The notes beneath the pieces were generated by a model. The model saw only the letters and a list, made by a program, of their open reading frames with translations. It was not told the origin of the DNA and did no database searches. From Kiloniellaceae bacterium (lineage in GTDB: Bacteria > Pseudomonadota > Alphaproteobacteria > Kiloniellales > Kiloniellaceae), in the NCBI GenBank assembly GCA_021776195.1, contig JAJFGK010000026.1, forward strand, positions 58,104-122,103: a DNA stretch of 64,000 nucleotides, in the 5' to 3' direction. The position numbers and the translations under genes were made by a program. This document shows positions 50,419-59,899 of the stretch, in pieces. The first letter of the stretch is position 1; every line of letters begins with the position of its first letter.

Positions 50419-51972
50419 TCAGGTAATAACCGCGCCGCCCTCTTCGGTGCGTTTGGCGATGAAGGCGTCGATGGCCTCCAGGCGGTCGGGCTCGATGGGC
50501 GGTGGGGTAAAGGCGGCGAGGGTTTCCTTGTAGATCCGGTGAGCCCGCTGGGTGGCATCCACCGCGCCGTCGTCGCGCCAGCTCTCGAAGTTGCGCCAGT
50601 CCGACAGCAGCGGGCTGTAGAAGGCGTCCTGATAGCGCGCCAGGGTGTGGGCCGCGCCGAAAAAGTGACTGGCGGGTCCGACCTCGCGGATCGCCTCCAG
50701 GGCCAGGGTGTCTTTGTCGAAGACGACCGGCTCGAAGAGGGAGGCCATCATCTGCAGCATCTCGACGTCGATGATGATCTTCTCGAAGGAGGCCGTCAGC
50801 CCGCCCTCGATCCAGCCCGCGCCGTGCAGCAGCAGATTGCAGCCGCCGAAGAGCGCCCCCCAAATCGCCATTTGCGATTCATAGGCCGATTGCGCGTCGG
50901 GTGCGTTGGAGGTGTTCACGTTGGAGGAACGGAAGGGCAGCTTCAGGCGCCGCGCCAACTGGCCGCTGGCGAAGGCCGCCTTGACGTATTCCGGCGTGCC
51001 GAAGGCCGGCGCACCTGATTTCATGTCGACGTTGGAGGTGAAACCGCCATAGCCGACCGGCGCGCCGGGCTGGACGATCTGTGACAGGGAGATCCCGGCC
51101 AGGGCCTCGGCGTGCTGTTGGGCCAGGGCGCCGGGAATGGTCACGGGGGCCATGGCGCCGGCCAGGGTGAAGGGGGTCAGGACCATCAATTGGCCGCGCC
51201 GCGCGGTCTCGATGATGCCGTTGCACATCAAGGTGTCGAGCTGCAGCGGCGAGTTGGCGTTGACCACGGTGTAGCAGCCCGGCTCCCGGGCGAAGACCTC
51301 GGGGGTCACGCCGCGGGCCAGACGGACGATTTCCAAGGCGTCTTCGACCGCCTGGGCCCCCCGGCTGTAGACAAAAGGCGCCTTGTCGCTCAGCACTGCC
51401 ATGGCGCGGCCCATCTGGAGGTGCCGGGTTGCCTGGTCGGTGTCGACCGGCTCGACCGAGGGGCTCAGCAGGTGGATCACGTCGAAGGCCTGGCCGAGCC
51501 GCATCAGATCCTCGAAGTCGGCCAGGGTGCCGGCGCGGCGGCCGCGCTCCAGGTCGCTGACATGGGGCGGACCGCCGACCATGGCGAAGGCGACGTGGTT
51601 GGCGCCCAGCGTGGCGTTGCGAGCTGGATTGCGGGCATGGAGCGTGACCTGCGGGGGCGCAGTGCCCATCGAGGCCTCGATCAGGCCGCGATCGAAGCGC
51701 ACAAGCTTCTCGCCCTCGTCGACGCTGGCGCCGGCCGCGCGATAGATGCCCCGCGCCTCGTCGGACAAGACCTTGAGCCCGATCTCCTCCAGGATCTTCA
51801 ACGCCGTTTCGTGGATCGCCTCGATCTGGTCGGCCGAGAAGATCTCGACCGGCGCGAAGGGGTTGCGGAGCTGGCGATAGCGCGCGCCGCCGGCGTTTTG
51901 TTCCTGGGTGGGCTCGGGCGCCCTTTTGTGACGGCCGCGCCGGGATCTGGTCGCTGTTGCGGTTTCGCTCAT
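50419..51972 (-). CDS. Second MttB-superfamily methyltransferase, non-pyrrolysine
   Basis: 517 residues from ATG 51972; the longer open frame upstream lies over the TetR gene and is not used. After a basic head of ~30 residues comes EIFSADQIEAIHETALKILE, the family's first helix, then TLHARNPARNATLG, HVAFAMVGGPPHVSDLERGR and GYGGFTSNVDMKSGAPAFGT. No in-frame amber codon interrupts it. It is only distantly similar to the copy at 23153, so the two probably have different substrates. The ATG overlaps the TetR stop by four bases, so it is coupled to that regulator. Confidence 0.85.
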   Translation of the reverse strand: MSETATATRSRRGRHKRAPEPTQEQNAGGARYRQLRNPFAPVEIFSADQIEAIHETALKILEEIGLKVLSDEARGIYRAAGASVDEGEKLVRFDRGLIEASMGTAPPQVTLHARNPARNATLGANHVAFAMVGGPPHVSDLERGRRAGTLADFEDLMRLGQAFDVIHLLSPSVEPVDTDQATRHLQMGRAMAVLSDKAPFVYSRGAQAVEDALEIVRLARGVTPEVFAREPGCYTVVNANSPLQLDTLMCNGIIETARRGQLMVLTPFTLAGAMAPVTIPGALAQQHAEALAGISLSQIVQPGAPVGYGGFTSNVDMKSGAPAFGTPEYVKAAFASGQLARRLKLPFRSSNVNTSNAPDAQSAYESQMAIWGALFGGCNLLLHGAGWIEGGLTASFEKIIIDVEMLQMMASLFEPVVFDKDTLALEAIREVGPASHFFGAAHTLARYQDAFYSPLLSDWRNFESWRDDGAVDATQRAHRIYKETLAAFTPPPIEPDRLEAIDAFIAKRTEEGGAVIT

Positions 51973-52640
51973 GGCTTTTTCTTGGCCTTTAGCTTGAGGG
52001 GCGGTGCGGGGCCCACACGGCGATTGCGGTAGGCCTCGGCGATCGACGGGTCGATCGAGAACCCGGTGAAGCCGCGGAAGTAGGCCTCCAGATAGCTCAT
52101 GCGTTCGGCGAAGCTCTCCTCGATCTGGAGGGCGTAGTAGCCGATTTGGGCAAAGTAGAGGATGCGGGCGCGGATGAAAGCCTCGGTCTCCTCGAAGCCA
52201 TCGCGCCGGAAGAGGTCGGCGATGGCCAGGACCCGGCGTTCGTCGGCCCGCGCCACCGCGGCGCGAACCGGCGGCGAGGCCCGCGCCCAGTCCCGCAGGG
52301 CGGACTCCAGCCCGCTGTCGAAGCGGTCCTTGTCGATCCAGAGATCGAAGATCGCGAGAATGCCGGATGTCAGGTCGTAGGATCGGTCCAGGACTTCGAG
52401 CAGCTCTTTGGTGTTGGTCATCTCCCAATGGGCGATCAACTCGTCCAGAAGGTCCTGACGGTCGCGGAAGTGCCAGTAAAAGCTGCCGCGGGTCACCGAC
52501 AGGGCCTCGGCCAAGCGGGTGATCTTGACGGCGTCGACCCCTTCCATGACGAGGATCGACAGCGCCGCCCCGACCCAGTCGGTCCGCCCCAGCAAGCTTT
52601 CTGTCGGCGAGGGCGATTGTTGCGGAAGATGGCGGGCCAT
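51969..52640 (-). CDS. TetR-family regulator
   Basis: 223 residues from ATG 52640, preceded by AAGGA. The N-terminal helix-turn-helix is KITRLAEALSVTRGSFYWHF (about 38-57) followed by RDRQDLLDELIAHWEMT, a standard TetR DNA-binding domain. The C-terminal ligand domain is all helical (about 80-200) and the tail is basic (PLKLKAKKKP). It is coupled to the MttB-family gene and divergent from the cupin/flavin-oxidase pair, so it probably controls both through the 162-base intergenic region. Confidence 0.85.
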   Translation of the reverse strand: MARHLPQQSPSPTESLLGRTDWVGAALSILVMEGVDAVKITRLAEALSVTRGSFYWHFRDRQDLLDELIAHWEMTNTKELLEVLDRSYDLTSGILAIFDLWIDKDRFDSGLESALRDWARASPPVRAAVARADERRVLAIADLFRRDGFEETEAFIRARILYFAQIGYYALQIEESFAERMSYLEAYFRGFTGFSIDPSIAEAYRNRRVGPAPPLKLKAKKKP

Positions 52641-52673
52641 GATCGTCCTTAGGGGCGGAGAGTTCATTTCTGT

Positions 52674-52700
52674 CTGTCAACAGTACAGTTATGTATGGAA
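52674..52700. promoter_or_regulatory. Candidate TetR operator in divergent promoter
   Basis: Between the TetR and cupin starts is a small symmetry (CTGTCAACAGTACAG, with CTGT/ACAG arms) in an AT-richer stretch. It is a possible operator only; spacing and symmetry are weak. Confidence 0.3.
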
Positions 52701-52802
52701 CGAATGCAAGACCAATGGCATACTTCCCGCCGGCCGGGATAGACGTCCCACGGACCGGAGTAACTGCCGGACACCGGCGACAGGAGAGAGGGAGCAGACT
52801 TC

Positions 52803-53186
52803 ATGGCAAGCGCAACGAAATCCGGGCCCCGTTTGGTGGCGTTCGACGATCTCGAGTTCGTCCCGCGTTTCGAGTACGGCGAGATGGCCCAACTGGCCGG
52901 GGTCTGTGGCGGTGACGACGGCACCGAAATGGCGGCTGGCCTGGGGCGCATGACCAAGGCCCGCATTCCCTGGACGATACATTACGACGAGGTGCTGACG
53001 GTTCTGGAGGGCGAACTTCGGGTCCACATCGGCGAAGAGGTCCTGGTCGCCGGCCCGAAGGATTCGATCTGGCTGCCGGCGGGAACCGCTTTGATCTACG
53101 AGGCCGAGGACGTGCTGATCAGCTATGCCATTCATCCCGTCGATTGGCAGGCCCGCCTGGCGGCCGGAGGAGGCGAGGGCGCATGA
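52803..53186 (+). CDS. Cupin-domain protein, EutQ-like
   Basis: 127 residues. A single cupin barrel is visible: IHYDEVLTVLEGELRVHIGE (about 60-79), GPKDSIWLPAGTALIYEAED and VLISYAIHPVDW. The metal-ligand set is partial: His61 and Glu64 in the first motif, but the second motif has no clear histidine until late, so an enzymatic role is uncertain. It resembles EutQ-like proteins. Its stop overlaps the flavin-oxidase ATG by four bases, and it faces the TetR/MttB unit. Confidence 0.72.
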   Translation: MASATKSGPRLVAFDDLEFVPRFEYGEMAQLAGVCGGDDGTEMAAGLGRMTKARIPWTIHYDEVLTVLEGELRVHIGEEVLVAGPKDSIWLPAGTALIYEAEDVLISYAIHPVDWQARLAAGGGEGA

Positions 53187-54508
53187 GCAAGCGGGCCATT
53201 TCGCTGTTGCCACAGGACGACAAGACGCTGGGCTGGAGCGCGATCATCCCCAAACGCGAGGCGCGGCCCGCCCTGACCGGCGACCAACGCGCTGACTGGG
53301 TCGTGCTGGGGGCCGGCTACGCGGGGCTGGCCGCGGCGCGACGGCTGGCCGAGAACAATCCCGGCGACGCCATCGCCCTGGTCGAGGCCCAGGAGGTCGG
53401 CGAGGGCGCCTCGGGGCGCAATTCGGGCTTCGCCATCGACCTGCCGCACAATGTCGGCTCCTCCCTGGACGAGCTGGACGGCTCCCACGCCTATCTGCGC
53501 CTGACCCGCGCGGCGATCGACCATCTGGCGGAGTCGGTCGAACGCCACGCCATCGCCTGCGACTGGAGCAAGCGCGGCAAGTACCACGCCGCGGTGTCGC
53601 CGCGGTACAGCAAGGAGGTGCTGGAGCCCTTCGCCCGCGAGATGGAAGCGCTGGGCGAGCCCTACCGCTGGCTCGACCACGAGGCGCTGACCGGCGAGAT
53701 CGGCACGCCCTATTACCATGCGGCGGTCTATACGCCCGGCTGTATCCTGATGAACCCGGCGGCCCTGACCAAGGGCCTGGGCGACAGCCTGCCGGCCAAT
53801 GTCACGCTCTTCGAGAACAGCCCGGTCATCGAGATGGACCTGGACAACGGAGTGCGCCTGACGACGCCCCGGGGCAGCCTCTTCGCGCCGAAAATGATCC
53901 TGACCAACAACGGGTTTGCCGAAAAGTTCGGCTTCTTCCAGGGGCGCCTCCTGGTTTTCGAGGCCCACGCCTCGCTGAGCCGCCGCCTGACGGCGGACGA
54001 ACGCGCGGCCCTGGGCGGGGTCGAGGACTGGGGCCTGACACCTGCCAACGCCTTTGCCGGGGTGACCCTGCGCTTCACACAGGACCACCGTATCCTGATC
54101 CGCCAGGACATCCGCTATAACCCGACCTTCCGCTGCTCGGATGACCGGCGCGCCGCGGTGCGGGCCCATCACCAGGAGCTGTTCGACGCGCGCTTTCCCA
54201 TGCTGGGCGGCGTCACCATGGAGCACAGCTGGACCGGCTTCATCTGTCTGTCGAGGAACAACGCCCCGGGTTTCGGCCGGATCGCGCCCAACGTCTGGGC
54301 CGCGGTCTGCCAGAACGCGGTGGGCGTCACCAAGGGAACCATCGGCGGGTTGTTGGCCGCCGACATGGCCTGCGGCAAGGACAATCCGCTGATCGCCGAC
54401 ATGGAGGGCCTCGGCAGCCCCGAAGCCCTGCCGCCCCGGCCCTTCCTGGGTCTCGGGGTGCGGGCCCGCTTCGCCTGGGAGATCTGGCGCGCCCGGGCCG
54501 AGGCATAG
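53183..54508 (+). CDS. FAD-dependent oxidoreductase (DAO family) paired with cupin
   Basis: 441 residues from ATG 53183. The flavin motif WVVLGAGYAGLAAARRLAE lies near residues 34-52, followed by GEGASGRNSGFAIDLPHN, the GRN-type block shared with PuuB-like oxidases. The C-terminal WTGFICLSRNNAPGFGRIAP is the substrate-domain/flavin region. It likely oxidises an N-methyl or other secondary amine. The pairing with a cupin and with the divergent MttB-family gene suggests a second, inducible methylamine-type degradation module; the substrate is unknown. A long inverted repeat follows the stop. Confidence 0.82.
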   Translation: MSKRAISLLPQDDKTLGWSAIIPKREARPALTGDQRADWVVLGAGYAGLAAARRLAENNPGDAIALVEAQEVGEGASGRNSGFAIDLPHNVGSSLDELDGSHAYLRLTRAAIDHLAESVERHAIACDWSKRGKYHAAVSPRYSKEVLEPFAREMEALGEPYRWLDHEALTGEIGTPYYHAAVYTPGCILMNPAALTKGLGDSLPANVTLFENSPVIEMDLDNGVRLTTPRGSLFAPKMILTNNGFAEKFGFFQGRLLVFEAHASLSRRLTADERAALGGVEDWGLTPANAFAGVTLRFTQDHRILIRQDIRYNPTFRCSDDRRAAVRAHHQELFDARFPMLGGVTMEHSWTGFICLSRNNAPGFGRIAPNVWAAVCQNAVGVTKGTIGGLLAADMACGKDNPLIADMEGLGSPEALPPRPFLGLGVRARFAWEIWRARAEA

Positions 54509-54526
54509 AGTCATGAAATCCGGCGG

Positions 54527-54579
54527 TCCGAAATCTCGTGGGAAGCCGTAAAAGGGAAATAGCGGGACGAGATTTCGGA
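54527..54579. repeat. Long inverted repeat downstream of flavin oxidase
   Basis: Perfect 13-base arms, TCCGAAATCTCGT (54527-54539) and ACGAGATTTCGGA (54567-54579), with a 27-base loop. There is no T-run, so it is not a classical terminator; it could be a hairpin transcript end or part of another repeat family. Confidence 0.6.
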
Positions 54580-54761
54580 TACCTCGGTTCGCTGGCCTAA
54601 TCGAAGATTTGGGCCGAACCGGGTTCCGGAATGACGACCAAGGGCTGAAATACATCAATGGAGACTCGATCATGGGGGCTTGCCCCGCTGCTTGGGGAGC
54701 TCTTTAACCCGGCATCGACATATGGTAGCGTCCGCGCGGTATCTGGCCGGGACAATCCGAC

Positions 54762-55220
54762 ATGACTTCAAAACCGATCGCGATTGCCTGCGATCATGCG
54801 GGCTTCCCTTTGAAGGCGCGCATGGCCGAGGCTTTGCGCGAGTTGGGGCACGAGGTTCTGGACCTGGGAACCGACAGCGCGGAGCAGTCGGTCGACTACC
54901 CCGATTTCGCCGCGAAGCTGGCCGCCGCGCTTTCTTCCGGCCAAAGCGACCGCGGCCTATTGATTTGTGGCACGGGGATCGGTATCTCCATCGCCGCGAA
55001 CAGGCATCCGGGCGTGCGCGCCGCACTATGCCATGACGCCACGACGGCGCGGCTCTGCCGCGAACACAACGACGCCAATGTGCTGGCCATGGGTGCCAGG
55101 TTGATTGGCGACGTGGTTGCCCGGGACTGCCTGGAAACTTTCCTCGCAACCGAGTTCGAGGGCGGCCGCCACGCGCGTCGTGTGGAAAAGCTGGGTGCGG
55201 GCCCTTTGGACCCGTCATGA
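54762..55220 (+). CDS. rpiB: Ribose-5-phosphate isomerase B
   Basis: 152 residues, the normal length. IAIACDHAGFPLKARMAEAL contains the Asp-His pair (11-12), and GLLICGTGIGISIAANRHPG carries the catalytic cysteine (Cys69). The conserved RAALCHDATTARLCREHND block follows. It interconverts ribose-5-phosphate and ribulose-5-phosphate in the cytoplasm. The glyA gene starts 20 bases after its stop, a pairing common in alphaproteobacteria, so both are probably cotranscribed. Confidence 0.95.
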   Translation: MTSKPIAIACDHAGFPLKARMAEALRELGHEVLDLGTDSAEQSVDYPDFAAKLAAALSSGQSDRGLLICGTGIGISIAANRHPGVRAALCHDATTARLCREHNDANVLAMGARLIGDVVARDCLETFLATEFEGGRHARRVEKLGAGPLDPS

Positions 55221-55240
55221 TGGATCAGGATTGAATTCCG

Positions 55241-56524
55241 ATGAGCAACGCATTCTTCACGGCCCATCTGGGCCAGAGCGACCCCGAAATCGCGGCGGCC
55301 ATTACCGACGAACTGCATCGTCAGCAGAGCCAGATCGAACTGATCGCCTCGGAAAACATCGTCTCCCTGGCGTCGATGGAGGCGCTGGGCACGGTCCTCA
55401 CCAACAAGTACGCCGAGGGCTACCCCGGCCGGCGCTACTATGGCGGCTGCGAGCATGTCGATGTGGTCGAGCAACTGGCCATCGACCGCGCCAAGGCCCT
55501 GTTCGGCTGCGAGTTCGCCAATGTGCAGCCCCATTCGGGCGCCCAGGCCAATCAGTGCGTGATGCTGGCCCTGCTCAAGCCGGGCGACACCTTTATGGGG
55601 CTGTCGCTGGATGCCGGCGGCCACCTGACCCACGGGGCGGCGCCCAATCTGTCGGGCAAGTGGTTCAACGCCGTCCAATACGGCGTCGATCCGGAGACCC
55701 ATCTGGTCGATTTCGACCAGGTCGAGCGGCTCGCCCGGGAACACAAGCCCAAGATGATCATCGCCGGCGGCTCGGCCTATCCCCGGCATCTCGATTTCGC
55801 CCGGTTCCGCGCCATCGCCGACGAGGTCGGGGCCTACTTCCATGTGGACATGGCGCACTTCGCCGGGCTCGTGGCGGCGGGCGTGCATCCCAGCCCGCTG
55901 CCCCATGCCCACGTGGTCACCACCACGACCCACAAGACCCTGCGGGCCGGGCGCGGCGGCATGGTTCTGTCCAACGACCTGGCCATCGGCAAGAAGATCA
56001 ACTCCGCGGCCTTCCCGGGCCTCCAGGGCGGACCGCTGCTGGCCGCCATTGCCTCCAAGGCGGTGGCCTTCGGCGAAGCGCTGAAGCCGGAGTTCAAGAT
56101 CTACTCGCAACAGGTGGTCGACAATGCCAAGGCCTTGGCCGCGCGTCTGGTGGCGAACGGGTTTGCCATCGTCTCGGGCGGTACCGACACGCACCTGATG
56201 CTGGTCGATCTGCGGCCCAAGGGCCTGACCGGGAACATCAGCGAGGTGACCCTCGATCTTGCCGGCATCACCTGTAACAAGAACGGCGTCCCGAACGACC
56301 CGGAAAAGCCGATGGTGACCTCCGGCATCCGTCTTGGGACGCCTGCCGCCACCACCCGCGGCTTCGGGGTTGCCGAATTCGAACAGGTCGGCGACCTGAT
56401 TACCGAGGTGCTGGACGCTCTGGCCGACAACCGGGAGGACAACTCGGCGGCTGAAAAGAAGGTTCGCGAGGATGTCCGGGCGCTCTGCGAGCGTTTCCCG
56501 ATCTATCCGGAGCTGTCGCTCTGA
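55241..56524 (+). CDS. glyA: Serine hydroxymethyltransferase
   Basis: 427 residues. The PLP lysine is Lys232 in [18 protein letters not shown] (with RAGRGG where most have RGPRGG). [38 protein letters not shown] and [20 protein letters not shown] are diagnostic. It converts serine and tetrahydrofolate to glycine and methylene-THF, joining the one-carbon pool used by the folate-dependent demethylases in this window. It is followed by nrdR after 13 bases. Confidence 0.97.
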   Translation: MSNAFFTAHLGQSDPEIAAAITDELHRQQSQIELIASENIVSLASMEALGTVLTNKYAEGYPGRRYYGGCEHVDVVEQLAIDRAKALFGCEFANVQPHSGAQANQCVMLALLKPGDTFMGLSLDAGGHLTHGAAPNLSGKWFNAVQYGVDPETHLVDFDQVERLAREHKPKMIIAGGSAYPRHLDFARFRAIADEVGAYFHVDMAHFAGLVAAGVHPSPLPHAHVVTTTTHKTLRAGRGGMVLSNDLAIGKKINSAAFPGLQGGPLLAAIASKAVAFGEALKPEFKIYSQQVVDNAKALAARLVANGFAIVSGGTDTHLMLVDLRPKGLTGNISEVTLDLAGITCNKNGVPNDPEKPMVTSGIRLGTPAATTRGFGVAEFEQVGDLITEVLDALADNREDNSAAEKKVREDVRALCERFPIYPELSL

Positions 56525-56537
56525 CGGGGGATGAGAG

Positions 56538-56999
56538 ATGCGCTGTCCGTTCTGTAGTCACGAAGATACCCAGGTCAAGGACTCGCGCCCGACCGAGGAT
56601 AACCACGCGATTCGCAGACGCCGGCAGTGCGCCAACTGCAGTGCCCGCTTTACGACCTTCGAGCGGGTCCAACTGCGCGAACTGATCGTGGTCAAGGGCA
56701 ACGGCCAGCGCGAGACCTTCGACCGCGACAAGGTGCTGCGGTCGATGTCGATTGCCCTGCGCAAGCGGCCGGTCGAGCCCGACCGCATCGAACGGGTGGT
56801 CAACGGCATCGTCCGGCGCCTGGAGTCGATCGGCGAGGCCGAGATCCCCAGCAAGGTGGTGGGCGAAATGGTGATGGACGCCCTGGCCGGTCTCGATCAG
56901 GTCGGCTATGTCCGCTTCGCCTCGGTCTACCGCAACTTCCACGAGGCGCGCGACTTCGAGGAGTTCGTGGGCCAATTGGGCAACGACGTTGATCCTTGA
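56538..56999 (+). CDS. nrdR: Transcriptional repressor NrdR
   Basis: 153 residues. A zinc ribbon with Cys3, Cys6, Cys31 and Cys34 (CPFC and CANC) is followed by an ATP-cone domain (about 46-136; [20 protein letters not shown]). It senses dATP/ATP and represses ribonucleotide reductase genes by binding NrdR boxes. It commonly sits before the riboflavin operon in alphaproteobacteria. Its stop overlaps the TTG start of ribD by four bases. Confidence 0.96.
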   Translation: MRCPFCSHEDTQVKDSRPTEDNHAIRRRRQCANCSARFTTFERVQLRELIVVKGNGQRETFDRDKVLRSMSIALRKRPVEPDRIERVVNGIVRRLESIGEAEIPSKVVGEMVMDALAGLDQVGYVRFASVYRNFHEARDFEEFVGQLGNDVDP

Positions 57000-58114
57000 C
57001 GACTGATCTCTCCGATCGCGACTTCATGCGGACGGCGCTTTCTCTGGCGCGGCGCGGCCTGGGTCGGGTCGCGCCCAATCCCGCGGTCGGGTGCCTTCTG
57101 GTCAGGCAAGGCCGTGTGGCCGGGCGCGGCTGGACCCAGCCCGGCGGTCGTCCTCATGCCGAGACCGAGGCGCTGGCCCGTGCCGGCGAAGCGGCGCGTG
57201 GCGCGACGGCCTACGTGACCCTCGAGCCCTGCAGCCACCAGGGGCAGACCCCGCCTTGCGTCGAGGCCCTGATCGCGGCGGGCGTGGCGCGCTGTGTCGT
57301 GGCGATCCGCGATCCCGATCCTCGGGTGAATGGCCGAGGTCTCGCTGCCTTGCGGGCGGCCGGTCTCGCCGTCGAGGAGGGGCTTTGCGGCGAGGCGGCG
57401 CGTGACCTCAACGCCGGTTTCATTTTGAAGGTGACCCAAGCGCGTCCGCTGGTCACGGTGAAGTTGGCCACGAGCCTCGACGGGCAGATTGCCACGGCGG
57501 GCGGGCAGAGCAAGTGGATCACCGGGCCGGCGGCCCGCGAAGACGGTCATCGCCTGCGGGCCGGTCATGACGCCGTGATGGTGGGCAGCGGCACGGCGCT
57601 TGCCGACGATCCGCGGCTCGATGTCCGGCTGCCCGGCCTGGAGGCCCAGTCGCCGCTGCGGGTGGTGCTGGACGGCCGGTTGCGCCTGCCGCTGGGCAGC
57701 GACCTTGTTGCCGGGGCCGCGGAACGGCCGACCCTGCTGGTCAGCGACGCCGCCCTCGCGCCCGATCGCCTCGCGCCCTACCGCGACGCGGGGGTGGATC
57801 TTCTGCCGATGCCTTACAAACCGGGTGAGGGACTGGTTCTGGCCGGGGTCCTGAAGGGACTGGCCGCGCGCGGCGTGACCCGTCTGCTGGTCGAGGGTGG
57901 CGGACTTCTGGTCGCGGGGCTGCTCGAGGCCGGGCTGGTCGACCGCCTGGTGATCTACCGGGCCGGTCGGGCGCTGGGCGGCGACGGCCGGCCGGCCGTG
58001 GGGCCCCTGGGCTTGGATCGGGTCGGCCAGGGGCCCGATTTTCGTATGATTGCCGACTCCGTCCTTGGAGAAGACCACAAGGCGGTCTATGAACGCCGCC
58101 AGAAGGCTTGGTAG
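56996..58114 (+). CDS. ribD: Bifunctional riboflavin deaminase/reductase RibD
   Basis: 372 residues. The start is TTG 56996 (overlap with nrdR stop); an ATG ten codons in is the alternative. The deaminase domain has the zinc site His54-Ala-Glu56 ([11 protein letters not shown]) and cysteines 79 and 88 ([14 protein letters not shown]). The reductase domain begins near residue 155 ([20 protein letters not shown]) and ends with [18 protein letters not shown]. It performs steps 2 and 3 of riboflavin synthesis. It starts the rib gene set. Confidence 0.95.
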   Translation: MTTDLSDRDFMRTALSLARRGLGRVAPNPAVGCLLVRQGRVAGRGWTQPGGRPHAETEALARAGEAARGATAYVTLEPCSHQGQTPPCVEALIAAGVARCVVAIRDPDPRVNGRGLAALRAAGLAVEEGLCGEAARDLNAGFILKVTQARPLVTVKLATSLDGQIATAGGQSKWITGPAAREDGHRLRAGHDAVMVGSGTALADDPRLDVRLPGLEAQSPLRVVLDGRLRLPLGSDLVAGAAERPTLLVSDAALAPDRLAPYRDAGVDLLPMPYKPGEGLVLAGVLKGLAARGVTRLLVEGGGLLVAGLLEAGLVDRLVIYRAGRALGGDGRPAVGPLGLDRVGQGPDFRMIADSVLGEDHKAVYERRQKAW

Positions 58115-58126
58115 GAACCCGATACA

Positions 58127-58729
58127 ATGTTTACCGGGATTGTCACGGACCTGGGACGCGTGCGCTCGATCGAACAGGCGGGCGACACCCGTTTCGTTCT
58201 GGAGACCGGCTACGACACCGGGACCATTGCCATCGGTGCCTCGATCGCCTGCTCGGGCGCCTGTCTGACGGTGGTCGAGACCGGTGACGATTGGTTCGCC
58301 GTCGAAGCCTCGGCCGAGACCCTGGGCCTGACGACGCTGGCTGCCTGGCGGCCGGGCACCCGGGTCAACCTGGAAAGGGCCTTGTCCCTCGGCGACGAGT
58401 TGGGCGGCCATCTGGTGACCGGCCATGTCGATGGCAGGGGTGAAGTGCTGTCGATCGAGCCCGAAGGCGATTCCCATCGTTTCGCTGTCGCAGCACCCGA
58501 CAGCCTGGCCCGCTATATCGCCCGCAAGGGGTCGATCACCGTCGATGGCGTCTCGCTGACGGTTAACGATGTCGAGAGCAACAGGAACGAGGGCTGCCGC
58601 TTCGAGGTCAATATCATCCGGCACACCGCCGAGGCGACGACATTCGGCACTTATCGGGCGGGCGACCAGGTCAACCTGGAAATCGACCTGCTGGCGCGCT
58701 ACCTTGAGCGCCTCGTGGCAAAGGACTGA
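58127..58729 (+). CDS. ribE: Riboflavin synthase alpha chain
   Basis: 200 residues, with two lumazine-binding barrels. The start MFTGIVTDLGRV is diagnostic; the first repeat has IGASIACSGACLTVVETGDD and the second has GSITVDGVSLTVNDVES. The GHVDGRGEVLSI loop is typical. It dismutates two dimethylribityllumazines to riboflavin. It lies 12 bases after ribD and 6 before the dihydroxybutanone phosphate synthase gene. Confidence 0.96.
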   Translation: MFTGIVTDLGRVRSIEQAGDTRFVLETGYDTGTIAIGASIACSGACLTVVETGDDWFAVEASAETLGLTTLAAWRPGTRVNLERALSLGDELGGHLVTGHVDGRGEVLSIEPEGDSHRFAVAAPDSLARYIARKGSITVDGVSLTVNDVESNRNEGCRFEVNIIRHTAEATTFGTYRAGDQVNLEIDLLARYLERLVAKD

Positions 58730-58735
58730 GGCTCG

Positions 58736-59896
58736 ATGGCCAATCAGATCGCCGAACCCTGGCGGGCGACCTTCGCGGAGGTCCTGTCCTCGCCCGAGGA
58801 AATCATCGAAGAAGCCCGCAACGGGCGGATGTTCATCCTGGTCGACGACGAGGAGCGCGAAAACGAGGGCGACCTTGTCATCCCGGCCCAGATGGCGACG
58901 CCCGAGGCGATCAATTTCATGGCCAAGCACGGCCGCGGGCTGATTTGCCTGGCCATGACCCGCGAGCGGATCGAGCAGTTGAATCTGCCCTTGATGCAGC
59001 GTCACAACGAATCGCGCCACGAAACCGCCTTTACCCTGTCGATCGAGGCTAAGGACGGGGTCACCACGGGCATCTCGGCGCCGGATCGCGCCCGCACCAT
59101 TGCCGTGGCCACCGATCCGACCAAGGGAGCCGCCGACATCGTGACCCCGGGCCATGTCTTTCCCCTGATGGCGCGCGATGGCGGCGTACTGGTCCGCACC
59201 GGTCACACCGAGGCCGCGGTCGACCTGGCCCGCCTGGCCGGTCTGCTACCGGCCGGCGTGATCTGCGAGATCATGAAGGACGACGGCACCATGGCGCGGC
59301 GCGACGATTTGATCGCCTTTGCCCAGACCCATGGACTGAAGATCTCGACCATTGCCGATCTGATCGCCTATCGGCGCCGCCACGACCGGGTTATCGCCCA
59401 GACCCTGCGGGGCGAGATCGACTGCCTCCATGGCGGCCGCTTCAACCTGGCGGTCTATGTCAACACCGTGAGCTACGCCGAGCATGTGGCGCTCTGGAAG
59501 GGCGATCTGCAGGCCGGCGCCGATCCGGTTCTGGTGCGCATGCATACGCTCGATGTGCTCGACGATGTCCTGAAGGACGGCGCCAGCGGCAAGGCCGGCC
59601 ACCTGGACAGCGCCATGGCCGCAATCGGCGAGGCGGGGCGCGGGGTGGTGGTTCTGATCCGCGAGCCGCGGCCGACCTCGCTGTCCGACAGTCTGGCCAA
59701 ACGCCTGGGCAAGGCGAGTCAGAAGGCCGGCGGCGAGCTGCGCGATTATGGTGTCGGGGCCCAGATCCTCTTGGATCTCGGCGTTCGCGACATGATCCTG
59801 CTCTCGAACACCCAGCGCACGATTGTCGGCCTGGAAGGCTATGGCCTGACGGTATGCGGTCAGCGACCGATCGACGCCCTGGGCGGGGAAGGTTAG
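58736..59896 (+). CDS. ribB: 3,4-dihydroxy-2-butanone-4-phosphate synthase with degenerate GTP cyclohydrolase II domain
   Basis: 386 residues. The N-terminal DHBP synthase (about 1-215) is intact: [20 protein letters not shown] (Mg2+-binding acidic loop) and [20 protein letters not shown]. The C-terminal half has the GTP cyclohydrolase II fold outline ([33 protein letters not shown]), but the region that should hold the zinc cysteines (C-x10-C-x-C) reads [19 protein letters not shown] without cysteine. So this half is probably inactive, the RibBX-type arrangement. A true RibA must be elsewhere. It catalyses the ribulose-5-phosphate branch of riboflavin synthesis. Confidence 0.93.
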   Translation: MANQIAEPWRATFAEVLSSPEEIIEEARNGRMFILVDDEERENEGDLVIPAQMATPEAINFMAKHGRGLICLAMTRERIEQLNLPLMQRHNESRHETAFTLSIEAKDGVTTGISAPDRARTIAVATDPTKGAADIVTPGHVFPLMARDGGVLVRTGHTEAAVDLARLAGLLPAGVICEIMKDDGTMARRDDLIAFAQTHGLKISTIADLIAYRRRHDRVIAQTLRGEIDCLHGGRFNLAVYVNTVSYAEHVALWKGDLQAGADPVLVRMHTLDVLDDVLKDGASGKAGHLDSAMAAIGEAGRGVVVLIREPRPTSLSDSLAKRLGKASQKAGGELRDYGVGAQILLDLGVRDMILLSNTQRTIVGLEGYGLTVCGQRPIDALGGEG

Positions 59897-59899
59897 CCG

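Noticed and set aside
51973..52680. Open frame extending the second MttB gene to 753 residues
   Set aside because: It overlaps the TetR gene on the same strand in another frame and is Arg/Gly/Pro-rich; the ATG at 51972 coincides with the TetR stop.
56927..59206. 759-residue open frame on the minus strand
   Set aside because: Antisense shadow of ribD, ribE and ribB, all certain genes.
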